Source of the DNA: Mariannaea sp. PMI_226
Taxonomy: Eukaryota; Ascomycota; Sordariomycetes; Hypocreales; Nectriaceae
DNA: 64,000 nucleotides
Assembly: GCA_024336345.1 (NCBI GenBank)
Contig: JANFOG010000014.1
Coordinates: 1,074,862-1,138,861, forward strand
Reading direction: 5' to 3'
Shown here: positions 33,418-45,164 of the stretch, one piece after another
Numbering within the stretch: the stretch's first letter is position 1
Layout: every line of letters begins with the position of its first letter
Made by a program: the position numbers and the translations under genes
Notes under the pieces: model-generated
The model's database searches: none
What the model saw: the letters and a program-made list of their open reading frames with translations, nothing else
What the model was told of the DNA's origin: nothing

Positions 33418-35213
33418 CTATTCTGACAACGTCGGGAATAGTTGGCTTAGGCGGGTGTCCTTCTCCAGCACCTCAGATAAGCCCGTTGGCAATCGAGTAT
33501 GACCTTCGTTCCAGACCGCCCCTAGCATCCTTGATGCTTGGATCAGAGCCCGAGATATGGCGGTTTCTGATTCTGAATTTGTCGATGAAGTTTCTACAGT
33601 GTCATAAAAGCTCAGCCAGCAAAGGGAAAGAGAACGTATAATCTGCTCAAAGTTTGTTCCCTCCTGTAACCTAGGCCAGCAAGTGCTGATGGTGGCTTGC
33701 AACGCCTTGACAGTAGCGAGAACGGCGGGAGGATAAGCTGTCGCAAATGGATCTTCCATAACTGCCGAAATAATGGAAAGGATGTTCTGCCCAAATCTGT
33801 TAGAAATAGAAGTGGGAAACTGAGACCCGAAAAGGTCCGTGATTTACCTTGAGATGCTTCGCTGAGTATATACCCAAGCATTTGATAGCTAATTCCATAC
33901 TTTCCATCAGAGTCTGAACCAGACGGGCGTATTGAGAGGAGTGAGAGTATGCTGCAAAGATTCCTTCTCGTAATAGCTTATCCAAGAGACGTCGACGTTC
34001 AGGGTTTTGAGGCGAGTGGTAGGTCTCTGCTAATGCAAACAGGACTTTGTAAGCAGGCCTAAGAAGATTCACTGATTCGTCCTCTGGTGTTAGACTGGGT
34101 AGGTATAGTAGAATGGGAAAGGTAGCATCTTCAAAGACACGGACAATCCCCGTGGTGTGCAGAACTTCGGGTGGGCATTTTCTGGCAAAAGAAGCGAGGA
34201 TATCGAGCCCCTTGGTTTTCACTGCGGCAGACTCGTCTTCTACGAGAGCGAGAAGGACCGGAGTAAAAAGAGGCCATTGCTGCTGGAGTAGTGATATCTG
34301 GAAGATTTTTCACGTAAGTAACTGCAGGTTGATAGCATCCCTATTAGCCTAGATAGGGCAAGGGGGGACAAACCTCGGATACCTCTACAGCCCAGCGTAC
34401 GACCGCAATGGCAGATGGGAAAGTAGTCTTCCAAATAGAAGTCTTCTTGTGTTGCTGTGTTGAGCCTGCTGCTAAAAGGTAGTGATCCGGTCTTCCGGAC
34501 TCAGTGACTCGTGAGGAGGACTTTGCGAACAAGGGCTTGAGGAACTCCTGTAGGACTGGGCCAGCAATAAAGGCTGCTAGCTTCTCAACATCCAGTTCTG
34601 TTTTTAGGAGATGCGATGCAACAATGGCAGCTTCCTCTGTAGTCCATGGGTCCCGAGGATCCGTAAAAGCAGCCAGCTTGAGAAGGGCTGCGTTATCTAG
34701 ATTACAAGACCACGTAGACGAGAGAAGCTGCAAGCAAGTAATACCCACTTCTGCCATTAATGTAGAGGTTTCACTGTCTACATGAATAAGCAACAGCATA
34801 ATATTTCCAGGTCGTGTTTTGCCCGTACCTGATTCCGTCTCATTAGGTAAAAGAAGCCTATCCACCAGAATTCTGGCGAGGTCCATAGCCTGTTCCTTGT
34901 TCTCTGTTGCAAGAGCGATATTGGACAAATATTTGCCTGCTGCAAGTGCAGCTCGAATCCGGCTCTCAACTGCATGTCAGCTTATTTGGACTTGGCGGAA
35001 AGAGGGGGGTGTTCAAGTATTGCTCAGATCACCCACCTCGTTGTCCGCAGACTTTAATATTTGATCTGCTGCATCTTCAAGAGAGAGACATATTCCTAGT
35101 GGCCAGAAGAATTAGAGATCCCACATCGTCGTTTTTATTGTTTCGAGGCGGTTCCTACCGGCCGGAAGAGATTGGAATTTGTCCAAGTTTGCATAGCTGG
35201 CCAGAAAATCCAT
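33418..35213 (-). CDS. TTI2: TTI2-like (Tel2-interacting protein 2) TTT-complex subunit
   Basis: Five exons: complement(join(33418..33786, 33848..34297, 34374..34964, 35037..35095, 35159..35213)), about 507 aa. Translation starts MDFLASYANLDKF. The protein is a helical-repeat protein. Recognisable C-terminal blocks are LRPAYKVLFALAETYHSP, LMESMELAIKCLGIYSAKHLK and DPFATAYPPAVLATVKALQATI-x3-WPRL. TTI2 with TEL2 and TTI1 matures PIKK kinases (TOR, ATM/ATR-type) together with Hsp90. The junction of the second and third coding exons is uncertain: either donor 35,036 with a GAG acceptor (exon from 34,964), or donor 35,032 with CAG (exon from 34,969), a difference of 3 residues. It is convergent with FIG4, with only 41 nt between stops. 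Confidence 0.72.
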
Positions 35214-35768
35214 CTCATTGAGTGCCCCCTTGCAGTTGATATAGGTGCAGGAGCATGTGAGAACAATAGTATGGTCAGTAAAATATGGAGCGGCGAAGGA
35301 ATGGAATTCAGGTATAAATGAGCAAGAGTTAGAAAGAAGATTCTAAACAATGAAAACAGCACTCGTAATCTCTCCAATGAATGAAGCATATGAGAGGTGA
35401 GTGGTGGGCAGCAATACAGTGGGTCAGTACTGCCAGCACTGTAAGGATTCCTAATTCAGCTACTCCACCAGCCTTGATGTATCTGTGCTATAGTGTCATA
35501 TAACTCTTATTTATCGGAGGGCAATAGTCCATCAAAGGAGAGGAGAGCAAATATGAGGCAGCAAAGGGAAGCAAGATACATTTACTCCAGTTCACCATGT
35601 ATTCGTAAAATGGGCACAGAAAACCCAAATCAACTTGGCAACCAATCGATTTAGTATCAATCAGATGCCGAAAGGACACCAGTGGAGCGGGGTGAAGTCA
35701 ATTGAGGGAGGGAATATGCATTAGCTCATGGCGTTCTCTTGACAGTAGCTAGACTAGAAGTTAGGTAC
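35214..35768. other. Intergenic region between TTI2 and CCA1
   Basis: About 550 nt on the upstream side of TTI2 and the downstream side of CCA1, both on the minus strand. No gene, RNA or repeat seen. Confidence 0.4.
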
Positions 35769-37580
35769 TCAGTGTAGCGGTATTCCAAGCTCTTCTCTTC
35801 GCCGTTTTACCTCTTCGATTGCACCAGCAGGGTCCTTTTCCAGTGCATGGCGCAGCTGCCATGCAACGCAAACATCAAGAGCTTTGCCGGTCCATTTTCC
35901 AGGTTTGATTCCCAGCGCCTGTGCGAGTTGTCGCCCATCAAGCAGACGCTTCAGCGCAGGTGCTTCGAGCACATCTAATCTTGCTAGGTGATCTAAGAAA
36001 CCTTGCCATCCTGACATGAACTCCGTTCGCTCTGCAAGCGTATTAGTTGGTCATGACTACGATGCGTGAGTCTGTTCAGATACCACCCACCTTTTTCGTA
36101 TTCACTTGACCATTTTGGGATATCCTCCTGAGCTTCCACAAGCATTGCAGATAAGACCTGTAGGCGCCAGGAGCCTGCCGGAGTATCCCATCTTCGAATT
36201 GCCATGCCGAGCCTGTCTCGTTCGTTGATGGAAGATTCATTTCGGCAAACAGCGTCTTTCAAGCGCAGAATCTCAGCTCGGTTTCGATAGGCGGCCGTGA
36301 TAACATCGGAAAGCCTGTTAGGGGCTCTGAAGCCTTCCCGAGCAGCAATGGTCACAGGTGGAGGGGTATTTGCCTTCCTTTTGGAATTTAGTGGATCATC
36401 CACGAGCATCCAGGGAGACAAGGCAGCCAAGTTCCAGGCAGAGTAGGCTGCATCCTCGCTTTGTATAAGTAGGCGACCAATTGAATCTGGAGTCTGGTGA
36501 TTAATCAGTTCTTCTAGGCACTCATAGGCGATGGGCCACTTTGATATGTCTGGATTGGGCATAAATTCTTGAGCTGGATCCGTGAAGATTGCAAGGTATA
36601 AATTGAGTTCGTTTATGAGATTGAGGGAATCACGAGGATGAGCACCTAGTGATGATTTAGTTTCAGCCAAAGATATTTATTGAGGTATTCGACAAACCTT
36701 TGAGCATCTTTTCTAGCTCAACACCCACACGCTCTCGGCTAATTTTGATGCGTAGTGCGTCAAGGACGCTCTGGTTCGACATGAACTGTCGTGTTTTCGA
36801 ATCTATAGTGAATTGGAGGCGGCTAGCAAAACGAACTAAGCGTAGAACTCTCAGAGGATCGTCCATAAATGTTTGGAAGGGTTCGAGTGGTGTTCTGATA
36901 ATCTTCGAGGCCATATCGTGTAGGCCACCGGTAAGATCCTCGACCTGATCAGTGTGTAGATTATAGAAGAGGGCGTTGACAGTCGCATCACGGCGTAAAG
37001 CATCCTCCTGAGCTGTTCCGAACTCCATTTGTGGGTTGCGGCTATCCTCAGTGTATGTTTCCTTCCGAAGGTTTACAAAGTCAAGATCCAAGCCAAACAT
37101 TTTGACCATGGCGGTCTCAAGATGTTTCGACTTGTCCGGGTTGCGAGCAACGTTGTGTAAGCTGCCAATGTCGGCCGGCCCAATTCCGTGCTTGGCAATA
37201 GCCTCAGGTTTCTCACAGTATTCACACATGCGTTCCGCAAATGGGACGCCCGTCATGGCATTGATGGCGACATCAATATCATGGCTCTCGATATTGAGGA
37301 GCTTGTCGCGAACCCAACCACCAGCCCACCGCAGAATGATAGGTTGATTGGCATTACCAGAGTCATCGATCGACTTTGCAACGTCGAGAAGAAGCTGACG
37401 GAGTTGTTGCTCACGAGGAGTGAGCTCAATGGTAGCTGTCACCATGGTTGGTGAAATGGCCAATGTTTTTGCTGGCCGTTTTGGTGAGGGAGAAGTTGAG
37501 ATAAGCTTCGGCTGATCCTTAAGGAAAGTACTGATATTCCTTTTCATGACAATACCCGGGCGAGCCAGGCGCGAGAGCAT
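35769..37580 (-). CDS. CCA1: tRNA nucleotidyltransferase (CCA-adding enzyme)
   Basis: Model complement(join(35769..36031, 36091..36645, 36698..37580)), 566 aa. The class II nucleotidyltransferase head has WAGGWVRDKL (Gly87, Gly88, Arg91, Asp92) and the metal-binding Asp101 and Asp103 in HDIDVAI. ALRRDATVNALFYN, EDLTGGLHDM and FMDDPLRVLRLVRFASRLQF follow. Introns of 52 and 59 nt sit at MLKG-AHPRDSL and EYEK-ERTEF. The enzyme adds or repairs CCA at tRNA 3' ends. The N-terminus MLSRLARPGIVMKRNISTFL is Arg/Ser-rich without acidic residues, like a mitochondrial presequence. In-frame ATGs at codons 12 and 46 could give the cytosolic/nuclear forms, as known for yeast CCA1. Confidence 0.93.
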
Positions 37581-38967
37581 GGACCGAGTCGATGGGGAGT
37601 TTGCTGGCAGGCTCGCATTACCAAACTTGCAAGGAGTAGAGAGCCTTCGGGCTTAGCTGATCAGTCTACGAAATGCTGAAGGGATCAACAGCTCATCAAT
37701 CAGCTTTTAATAGTGTTGTAAGGAAAAAATGCTTTCGGCGTGAACCCTTTTCCGCGATGGTTGACGATGACTCAATGTTGGCGAGCTTTGAGGCCTGTCC
37801 TGTTGTGGCGTGTTGTTTGATTTGCAGCCTCCTGTGGCTTGTTACCCTATCGAGGTGAGGTCCTCGAGACTTCAGGCAAACAAGCTGGAGTTGCTGTGGC
37901 GCGTGTGCAATTTCCCAGAGGGTTTTCGCACTGTGCGTACAGTGGATTGCCTCCACAAAGCGTGGCATTCGTTCATACAGCAATCCCTACCTACCTAGGC
38001 ACTGTGTACACTATATCGTGCCGCAGGACAAGATATCGACGATCGGGAGGCAAGGCAAAAGCTTCAACATGCATTCGCACATTTGTTCTCTCCAATCGAC
38101 AGTTTGACCCCACGTCTCAAGTTGAACAGCCTAAACTCCAATCAACGATCACAAGCCATGGTTGTGGTCGAGATTTTAGGTGGTGGCTGAGCAACTTGGC
38201 AAAACACATCGATATTATTCAGAGCTTGCCAACTTCGGCTCTCAGGTGGGAATGTTCATGAAAATGACACCCTCCAGCCGGCAACTTAGGCTTACACGCC
38301 ATAACAACTCAGGTCGGCTGGTGAGGTATGAGCATGTACGAAGGAGGGGCAGTCTGGAGACTATTCCCTGGTCTCATTCTCCTCTACTATTTGTTTATAA
38401 CGGGCCATACACCATTGAAGTAACGTCCAGCGGACTTCCCAGTTCCTCTCGTCGCATCCATCTTGAAAGTCCTTGATGACATCTAATTTAGAGTCATTAG
38501 GATGGGGATAGGAAAGTTGGTGACCAGGGCCAGCGCTTAGGAAAGTCCTGTCCATCAGCACACCCTCAAATCTATTGATGATCACCGAGTACAATGTATA
38601 CTTCACAGCCGACTTTGAGGCAGTGCAGCGACGTACCCTTTTTTTTTGTAGGAGGAAAGAATAGAATTGATTACAATTACCAGTTATTCGAAAACAGCTT
38701 GGCATCAACTAAAAAGCGTCCTCAATCAGCAGGCAGATAAGTATAGCTGAGTTCCCTGACTCCTTCCGATCGCCTCTTCACTCAAAGGACCTGGTCAGTC
38801 TGATGGAACAGTATACCTGCAATGTGCAGACTGATCCTTCAATGTCTGGTCCTGACCAATCTCTTGGACACCTCTAGGCAGAGAACGGTTAGAACGTATC
38901 TATATACCAATCATTACTCGCCGTGAAAGGCGAGCAGCGGACTGCACTGGCATTGTGACCATCACCA

Positions 38968-38975
38968 TGACGTCA
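38968..38975. promoter_or_regulatory. CRE/ATF-type palindrome TGACGTCA
   Basis: Perfect 8-bp TGACGTCA, the consensus site of bZIP factors of the ATF/CREB class, about 195 nt upstream of the TATA sequence of the 83-aa gene. Such factors drive stress and light responses in filamentous fungi. Its use here is inferred from position only. Confidence 0.45.
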
Positions 38976-39163
38976 ATGGCTACGACGGTCGAGTTCCACT
39001 GCCAATGCCTCACCAGCAACTTGGGACAGCCTCTTTTGCCATCAGCCAGTCACGTTTGTCAGCTCTTTTCAAGGAGGTGTTTGCCTTCCCGGAGTTTGCG
39101 GGGTAAACTTTGAATTCTACGCTTCTGGTTCGGGGACCCTTCCCAACCGGGACTTGTCATGTG

Positions 39164-39171
39164 TATATATA
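39164..39171 (+). promoter_or_regulatory. TATA box of the 83-aa small-protein gene
   Basis: TATATATA lies 205 nt before the ATG and is followed by a long C/T tract (39,190-39,240). This TATA plus pyrimidine arrangement marks strong or inducible fungal promoters. A long leader of roughly 150 nt would result. Confidence 0.5.
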
Positions 39172-39375
39172 CTCCAAGCAGTACAACCAATCTATCCTTT
39201 TTTTTCCCTGCCCCTCTTCCCTTTTCTTTCCATCTTTCTACCTGACATCTCTGTTCGGCATCTGCTCGACATCTCAATACTGCTCAAATCACCATCTCAG
39301 TCTCCCGAAGCATCTATCTACTATCTCACCTTCACAAGCTCAATTACTGAGCTTCGAACCCTCACATCCTTCAAC

Positions 39376-39684
39376 ATGGAGCAACCCATCAAGGACCAAG
39401 CAATTGACGACTCTCCAGCTGTCATAGGAGAGTCTTCTGTCACTGGAATCCCGAAAGAGGACCGTAGAATGAGTGATGAATGGGGTAAGGACATGTCAAC
39501 CTCACCTATCGTTGATTGATGAAGCTGACCGGAAATTCAAGATGCTGCCAAGGTTCCCCCTAGTCGTTTTCAAAAACGCAAAGGGTCCATTTATGCGACA
39601 CCCAATTCTCGAGATGGTCATATCGACCGCAATTATCAAGAGAGATATCATGCCAAAATTGCCGAGATGACTGGGAAGAAATAA
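39376..39684 (+). CDS. Conserved small fungal protein (83 aa) of unknown function
   Basis: Model join(39376..39484, 39542..39684). The 57-nt intron (GTAAGG donor, GCTGACC branch, AAG acceptor) joins DEWG-type sequence to give MSDEWDAAKVPPSRFQKRKG, then SIYATPNSRDGHIDRNYQERY. Small fungal proteins with a WDxxKVPPSxFQxRxGSIYxTPxSRD core recur in Pezizomycotina and are usually annotated as hypothetical; that recollection is not a database search. The protein is hydrophilic, probably disordered, with no signal peptide or membrane segment. The promoter has TATA, CRE and C/T-tract elements, suggesting regulated high expression. It is convergent with SYF1 (131 nt). Confidence 0.72.
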
Positions 39685-39815
39685 TATATGGTGCTAACCT
39701 GTGTGATTGATATTTGTCGGAGGACGGAATGGGATAACGACATACAATGAGAGATAACCTGTACTACCTATTTGAAACCTTAATCCCCCCACCAATCGAC
39801 CCTTGGAGTGCGTAA

Positions 39816-42423
39816 CTAATCATCATCAAGACCGTCAATGTCGATTGCATCTGGATTCGACATGACAGCCGTACCTGCCATACCTGGCACAGGAGCTCCT
39901 CCTTTTGGTCCAGTGCTTGCTGCAATGAATCCCTGTGGAGCTCTAGATTGTCTCTCCATCGCCGTCATCGCGTCTGTCACTTCCACATCCTCTGACCCAA
40001 GTCGTCGCTGGCTGCGAGCCAAAGCCTGCGATGCAATAAAGTTGACGTCAGTATTGTATTGAGCCTGAACACTGCGCTTGATCCGTAGCATTTCTTTATA
40101 TGTGTCCTCGTTGCCATGCTGAACCTCAAATTGTTCCCACTTCGCCCAGAACTCAGGGTTTGTACGCGGGTCACAGAATTGCGAGGCATGCCCGTAAATA
40201 GCACGAGCTCGATCGATCTCACCCAATCGTTTTTCCATATCAGCGAACTTCAAGCACATATCCTTCGCCTCATTGTCAGGAAGGGCTGCAATAGCTCTCT
40301 CGTAGATTGGGCGCGTGGAAGGCAGACCAAAGTTAGATGCCGACTTGGTTATATAAAAGTTGAACATGTCAGCTCGATCTTCGTCTGCAACTGCTCGCGT
40401 GGCTCGCTCGTATATTCGCATCGCATGTCGGGCTAGACCACGCTCCTCTTCAAGGTTGCCGTACATGAGATAAATTGTCTTGGCGAACTTGGGTGGGCAA
40501 TCCTCAACTGCCTGCTCGAAAAGATCGCGCAAACGTTCAATGCCAATCTTCTGGTCCACGGCTTTTGTTAAGTAAAGGTTCCACAGTTCAAAAGCGACCG
40601 GGTAGCTAAAGAGGTCCAGCCCTCTTTCATAAATCTTGAATGACTCTTCAAAGTACTTGTGTTCCTCCAATAGGTTCGCGTAATTGACGACTGTTTGAGG
40701 AGTCGCAATACGCAATTCGAAGATGCGCTCATACACCTTTTTAGTCTCCTCCAAAGTGGAAACACTCTCAACCAAATCAACATAGAAGCTCCAAAGCTTC
40801 CAGCTCTTGTGTACTCTTTGCTGTGGAGAGAGAGTCTCATCAAAGTAGTCCACAGTAGACCGTTTCGGGGCTTGCACAGCTTTAGCCATGATTCGGACTG
40901 CGTCATCAAAGTTCTCATTACGAAGCTCCATTTCTGCCCACTCGATCCACATGTCCGCCAACTCCGCCACTGACTTATAAGGCACCTTGACGGCTTTCTC
41001 CATGATGATCCGGGCATTTCGTAAGTCATCGCCACGTTCGTAGAACTTGGCGTAGTTGGCCCAAAGCTGATGGAAAGGACCAACCGCGCGTTTGGGTTGG
41101 ATTGCCGCAATAGCATCAGTATAGGTTTGAGCAACCTCTCGCTTGTTCTCGCCCCAGAGAGCCACTCTCTTCTCCCACTCTGGAACGCTGTTTGGGTTTT
41201 GTCGCAGAAGAACATCGTTGAGAAGAAATGGTCGTCGGTCCATGAGTTGTTCGAAACGCATCATTCTTATGTCCAGCTCAAAATCAGCCTCCTCGTCCTC
41301 TAATCCTTTTTCCGCTCGTGATGATGCTAATTCCATAAGAGTGCCGATAATTGATTCCTCGAACTCCGTATAGGATTCAAAGATTAGGGTAAAGTCTCGA
41401 ACAGTCATAACTGTTGTAATTCCCTCCTCGAATATATCCCTAGCTCGTTCAAAACTTCCCCTTCGAATCCAATAGGTGGCAAGGCCAGCCCAGAGCTTCC
41501 CTCGTTGGTCGGCAAATCGGGCGATACCGCTTCTGATAATGAGATCCGTATCAATTCCTGTCTCATGGCTGGTCTGAATTTCGACCGCATGCTCGACCAA
41601 TAAGTCAACCATCTCGCTCCAAAGTTCAAAGTGGCCCTTGCCATGCTTGCTAATAAAGCGAGTAGTATTGAGGACATCGATGAATTTTATTGCCGCTTCT
41701 GTGTAATGGCCAGTTTGAACAAGAAGTTCAATGAAGTCTTCAGCATCTTCGGGATGTACTTGCATATAGCGCCTCCAAATTTTTACCGCCGTCTCTCCTG
41801 ATGCCGAGTTGGCGAAAGGTCGATACACCGCCCAGATCCTGTTGTGTTGGGTGATGGGAAGTGCTCGCAGAGCACGATCGAAGGTCCGGCGCGTAAGGGT
41901 GATAAGGGGCTGTTTGGTGAGAAGTTTGAGGTACATTTCCCATATTCGAGGCATCTTGTTCAGAAGAATCAGTGCCCTCTCAAATAGAGCATTAACCTTG
42001 CGATATTCTGCAGAGAATACGGCAGGATTCAACTTTGAAACATGCTTCACTCGAAAAACAAGATACTATGCAGGGTGTTAGCGATCTATGAGAATAGCAC
42101 GTGTCGAGTAAACGCACCAACTTCCACAGTTTGTATGATCGAGGGAGTTGTCTACAAGCTCGCTCCATCACGAAGGCTTGCTCGATGAAACTACCATGGC
42201 GGATCTTGAAATCGATATAGGCAAGCCATGGCTTAATGCTGCCAGCGTCGCGAAGAATGTCTTGTTCGTAAACGGAGTCCTCGTTGGCCTATGGAAGAAG
42301 CAGGATTAGTGGTTGACACAGCACCAAGAAAGCAAACATCGAACATCGCGGCGAGGCACGTACAACAAGATGAAGGTCGGGTTGCCTGCGTGCCCCATTC
42401 TGGGTGAGTGTAATAGGTGCCAT
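39816..42423 (-). CDS. SYF1: Pre-mRNA-splicing factor SYF1 (HAT repeats)
   Basis: Model complement(join(39816..42065, 42118..42288, 42364..42423)), 826 aa. The first exon gives MAPITLTQNGARRQPDLHLV. The second gives ANEDSVYEQDILRDAGSIKP and WLAYIDFKIRHGSF. The third contains the HAT-repeat solenoid: repeated Trp and Tyr positions such as RIWEMYLKLL, ELWNLYLTKA and WAKWEQFEVQHG. It ends in an acidic DIDGLDDD tail. SYF1 belongs to the Prp19/NTC complex and scaffolds the active spliceosome together with CLF1. Introns are 52 and 75 nt with GTGCGT and GTACGT donors. It is divergent from VMA8. Confidence 0.95.
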
Positions 42424-43042
42424 AACGGACGCGGAATTTTGAAACAAGGATAAGTTCAGCAATCGCCTCCGAGGAGGGAGCGGCGACGAGGGTTCAGGTT
42501 CAAGCCGAATTGCGCATGGTCGTCAAATATTTCAGACGCGAATTATTTGACCCTGAGGTCAGCGGGCATCGACTTGGCCGTCTGGCGTCGTAGTATTAGC
42601 CGGCGCTGACGTTTGTCACTGTTGTCGTCGACTGTCCGTGATCAAAAAGTAGAGCAGATAAGGTAGATAACTGGAGCATGAGGTAAGGCAGGGAATAAGG
42701 AGGCTTGTCGGATGTATTATTTTTCCATCCCTCCTAAGCCCCCGCCATTTTCCGTGCCCGGCCCATGTACCATACACCCAAACTGGTTATGGTCTCGCCC
42801 AGGCAAATTGGTACCTACAAATAATCGCTCCACTAATTTTGCTCTTAGGTGCGCTATTGCCCAGGACACAGCAGCGTAGTTGTAGCCCCCTTACAGCGAT
42901 ATTGATTACATAGCTTCACGGTACCTGAATGACGATTCTGTACTCATTGTAACTATCGAAGCCTTTCCGACACTAAACCATCGTCTTCCTGAAGGCCCAG
43001 GACAGGCTACATCACCCTTGATCTTATTGTACGATCGTCAGC
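42424..43042. other. Divergent promoter region SYF1 / VMA8
   Basis: About 620 nt with no gene. C/T-rich patches near 42,720-42,760 and a TAGGTGC/GGTACC-containing stretch near 42,810-42,930 are the only features noted. Confidence 0.35.
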
Positions 43043-44106
43043 ATGTCCGGCGCTGCAGTAATGTTCACCCAAGCCTCGGTTCCAGGGATAGATAATCTGA
43101 TCATTTACGTAGGATCGCGAGGCCGTCTTCCCCACCCGGCAGTCGCTGGGCATTATGAAAGCAAAGCTCAAGGGAGCTGAAACTGGCCACAGTCTTTTGA
43201 AAAGAAAAAGTGAAGCCTTAACTAAGTATTTAATGCCCAATATCCATCGGGTTGCTGCAGAATGCTCACATTTTCTCTCTGTGCAGGCGTTTCCGAGGTT
43301 CGTTTTCCATTCGATGAGAAACCATCAGTAGCGTAGCCGCCCCAGCTGATGAAACGACGAGACAGAGATTACTCGACGAATTGATGAGGCCAAGCGCAAA
43401 ATGGGACGGGTCATGCAAATTGCTGCCTTCTCCCTCGCAGAGGTAACCTATGCGGTTGGCGGTGATATTGGATACCAAGTCCAAGAGTCAGCAAAGTCAG
43501 CTCGATTTCGAATCCGCACAAAGCAAGACAACGTTTCCGGTGTCCTTCTCCCAGCATTTGAGAGCTACCTTACCGAAGGGAACAACGATTTTGGGCTAAC
43601 AGGCCTAGGTAAAGGAGGCCAGCAGGTTCAGCGTTGCAGGGAAACATATGCGCGTGCGGTGGAAGCTCTTGTGGAGCTAGCCAGCTTGCAAACTGCCTTC
43701 GTCATTCTTGACGAGGTGATCAAAGTTGTGAACCGTAGAGGTGAGATTCCCATCAAAGCTATAGCGATTCATCCAGAGACTAACGTTTGTCCCAAGTCAA
43801 CGCCATTGAGCACGTTATTATTCCACGAACTGAGAATACGATTAAATACATTAACTCGGAACTGGACGAGTTGGACCGAGAAGAGTTCTATCGGCTGAAG
43901 AAGGCAAGAGCTTGGCATATCTCACAACACGGATGCAAGTTAACCGCTCTTAGGTTGCAAATAAAAAACAGCGTGACAATGCGTTAGCCGACGCAGAGAT
44001 GAAGGCGAAACGAGAAGCGCAGGCAGCATCAGAAGACCAGGCTCGGGATGAATCCTCTGGGCCTACGGATATGCTGGCCGCCGAAGAAGACGATGTCATC
44101 TTTTGA
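43043..44106 (+). CDS. VMA8: V-type ATPase subunit D (V1 central stalk)
   Basis: Six exons: join(43043..43057, 43113..43225, 43287..43297, 43366..43740, 43797..43903, 43954..44106), 257 aa, normal length for the family. Reads [30 protein letters not shown], then RFRE (from an 11-nt micro-exon), [32 protein letters not shown] and [16 protein letters not shown], ending [12 protein letters not shown]. The first coding exon is 15 nt. The fifth intron (43,904-43,953) has a GC donor (GCAAGA) with a good TTAAC branch and TAG acceptor; only this choice links RLKK to [10 protein letters not shown]. Subunit D forms the rotor shaft with subunit F, coupling ATP hydrolysis to proton pumping in the vacuole and Golgi. 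Confidence 0.95.
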
Positions 44107-44302
44107 GTTCTAAGCTCGGGACCGTGGTCCCAGGTTGTTCAAGGTGCAGCATTCTAGACAAGACAGGATGGAATGGGGCCGGGTTTTGAGATTGTGCTAG
44201 TCGAAATAGGTAATCTTGCGAGGTGGAAAGTGACCAGAGAATGAGTCATATATAACACGATGAATACCATTATTGTTTCTTGTTCGTACGATAAAGCAAC
44301 CT

Positions 44303-45158
44303 TTATTGTCTCTGATATGTGACTTTAATGGGTTTCTCGCCCAAAGTCATCCCAGTGGTATTCTCCTTCGCCGTGATCGCACCTTGTTCCGTTTCATATT
44401 CCACAAAAGCAATACCTCGCCGGCCGGGTACCAATCGAACCTCTTTGAACCCATCAAATCGACCAAATACCCCTGAAAGGGCGTCGATGTCGTATTCCTC
44501 TGGGAGGTTCTGTACAAAAAGGATCTTGTTTGGTGGGAGATACTCGTCTGGCACAACTGCAGCGGTGGTCGCACTCGTCGACTTAAGGCCAGATGACCGA
44601 GCTGCTTTAGTTGGTCTGCTGTCAGAAGCACTACCTACAGTTCGTTTGTTATGCTGTCTTTGTTCCTCGGCAACCTCGAGAGCTTTACGCTTGTCTAGAA
44701 TGGTAAAACGGATCAGCAAAATTTCAAATCACAAGAACTTGGAGAAAAGCGGATGCTAACCCTTCTCAGCTTGCCTGTGTCGCTTGTGAGCGTCAAATTC
44801 AACTGCGGTGCAGTTCAACAGGACCGTTTTGTCGCTTCTAGTGCGAGCAAGCTCCAGCCTCATAGGTTTGTCAAACAGGTCGAAGCCCTGTACCTCTTCG
44901 ATAGCACTTCGAGCGCTTTCTGGGTTATCGAAGACAATAAATGCCTGGCCCTTGGCTTTGAGGTTCTTTTTGGCGACGATTTCAACAACATTTCCAAATT
45001 CAGAAAAGACCGTCCGCAGGGCACCCTCAAGGGTTTCGAGCTTGACGCGTTCTTCAAGGTTCTGAACGTAAACCCTACCAATCGTCAGTGGATTGTTCAC
45101 ACGTTGCGCATCGGGAGTGCAATGACACGCACGTGGAAATGGGAGTTTCAGTAGCCAT
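44303..45158 (-). CDS. U1A/U2B''-like spliceosomal protein with two RRMs; start region frame-disrupted
   Basis: Model complement(join(44303..44694, 44761..about 45118)); the intron of 66 nt (GTTAGC donor, GCTGATC branch, TCTAG acceptor) joins RQAEK to DKRKALEVAEEQ. RRM1 has RVYVQNLEE and GQAFIVFDNPESA. RRM2 has ILFVQNLPEEYD and GIAFVEYETEQGA, ending KPIKVTYQRQ, as in fungal U1A/U2B'' proteins. The plausible start ATG at 45,158 (MATETPIS) is one base out of frame with TPDAQRVNNPLTIG. No AG acceptor exists between it and RRM1 that could correct the frame without deleting RNP2. So the start is a non-AUG codon, a real frameshift, or a sequence error. The gene abuts the AT-rich block. Confidence 0.78.
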
Positions 45159-45164
45159 ATTAAA

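Larger units (their letters stand above)
37581..39375. other. Divergent intergenic region (CCA1 / small protein)
   Basis: Nearly 1.8 kb. Frames such as 37,673-37,858 and 37,839-38,261 have biased composition and no similarity that I recognise. Regulatory signals lie at the right end: a CRE-like palindrome at 38,968, a TATA sequence at 39,164 and a pyrimidine tract at 39,190-39,240. Nothing else is seen. Confidence 0.4.

Noticed and set aside
37673..38476. Several short + strand open frames between CCA1 and the 83-aa gene
   Set aside because: Biased composition, mutual overlap and no recognisable motif.
1..45160. Secondary-metabolite, effector or heterokaryon-incompatibility cluster
   Set aside because: All recognised genes are conserved housekeeping functions; no synthase, NACHT/NLR or small secreted cysteine-rich protein was seen.
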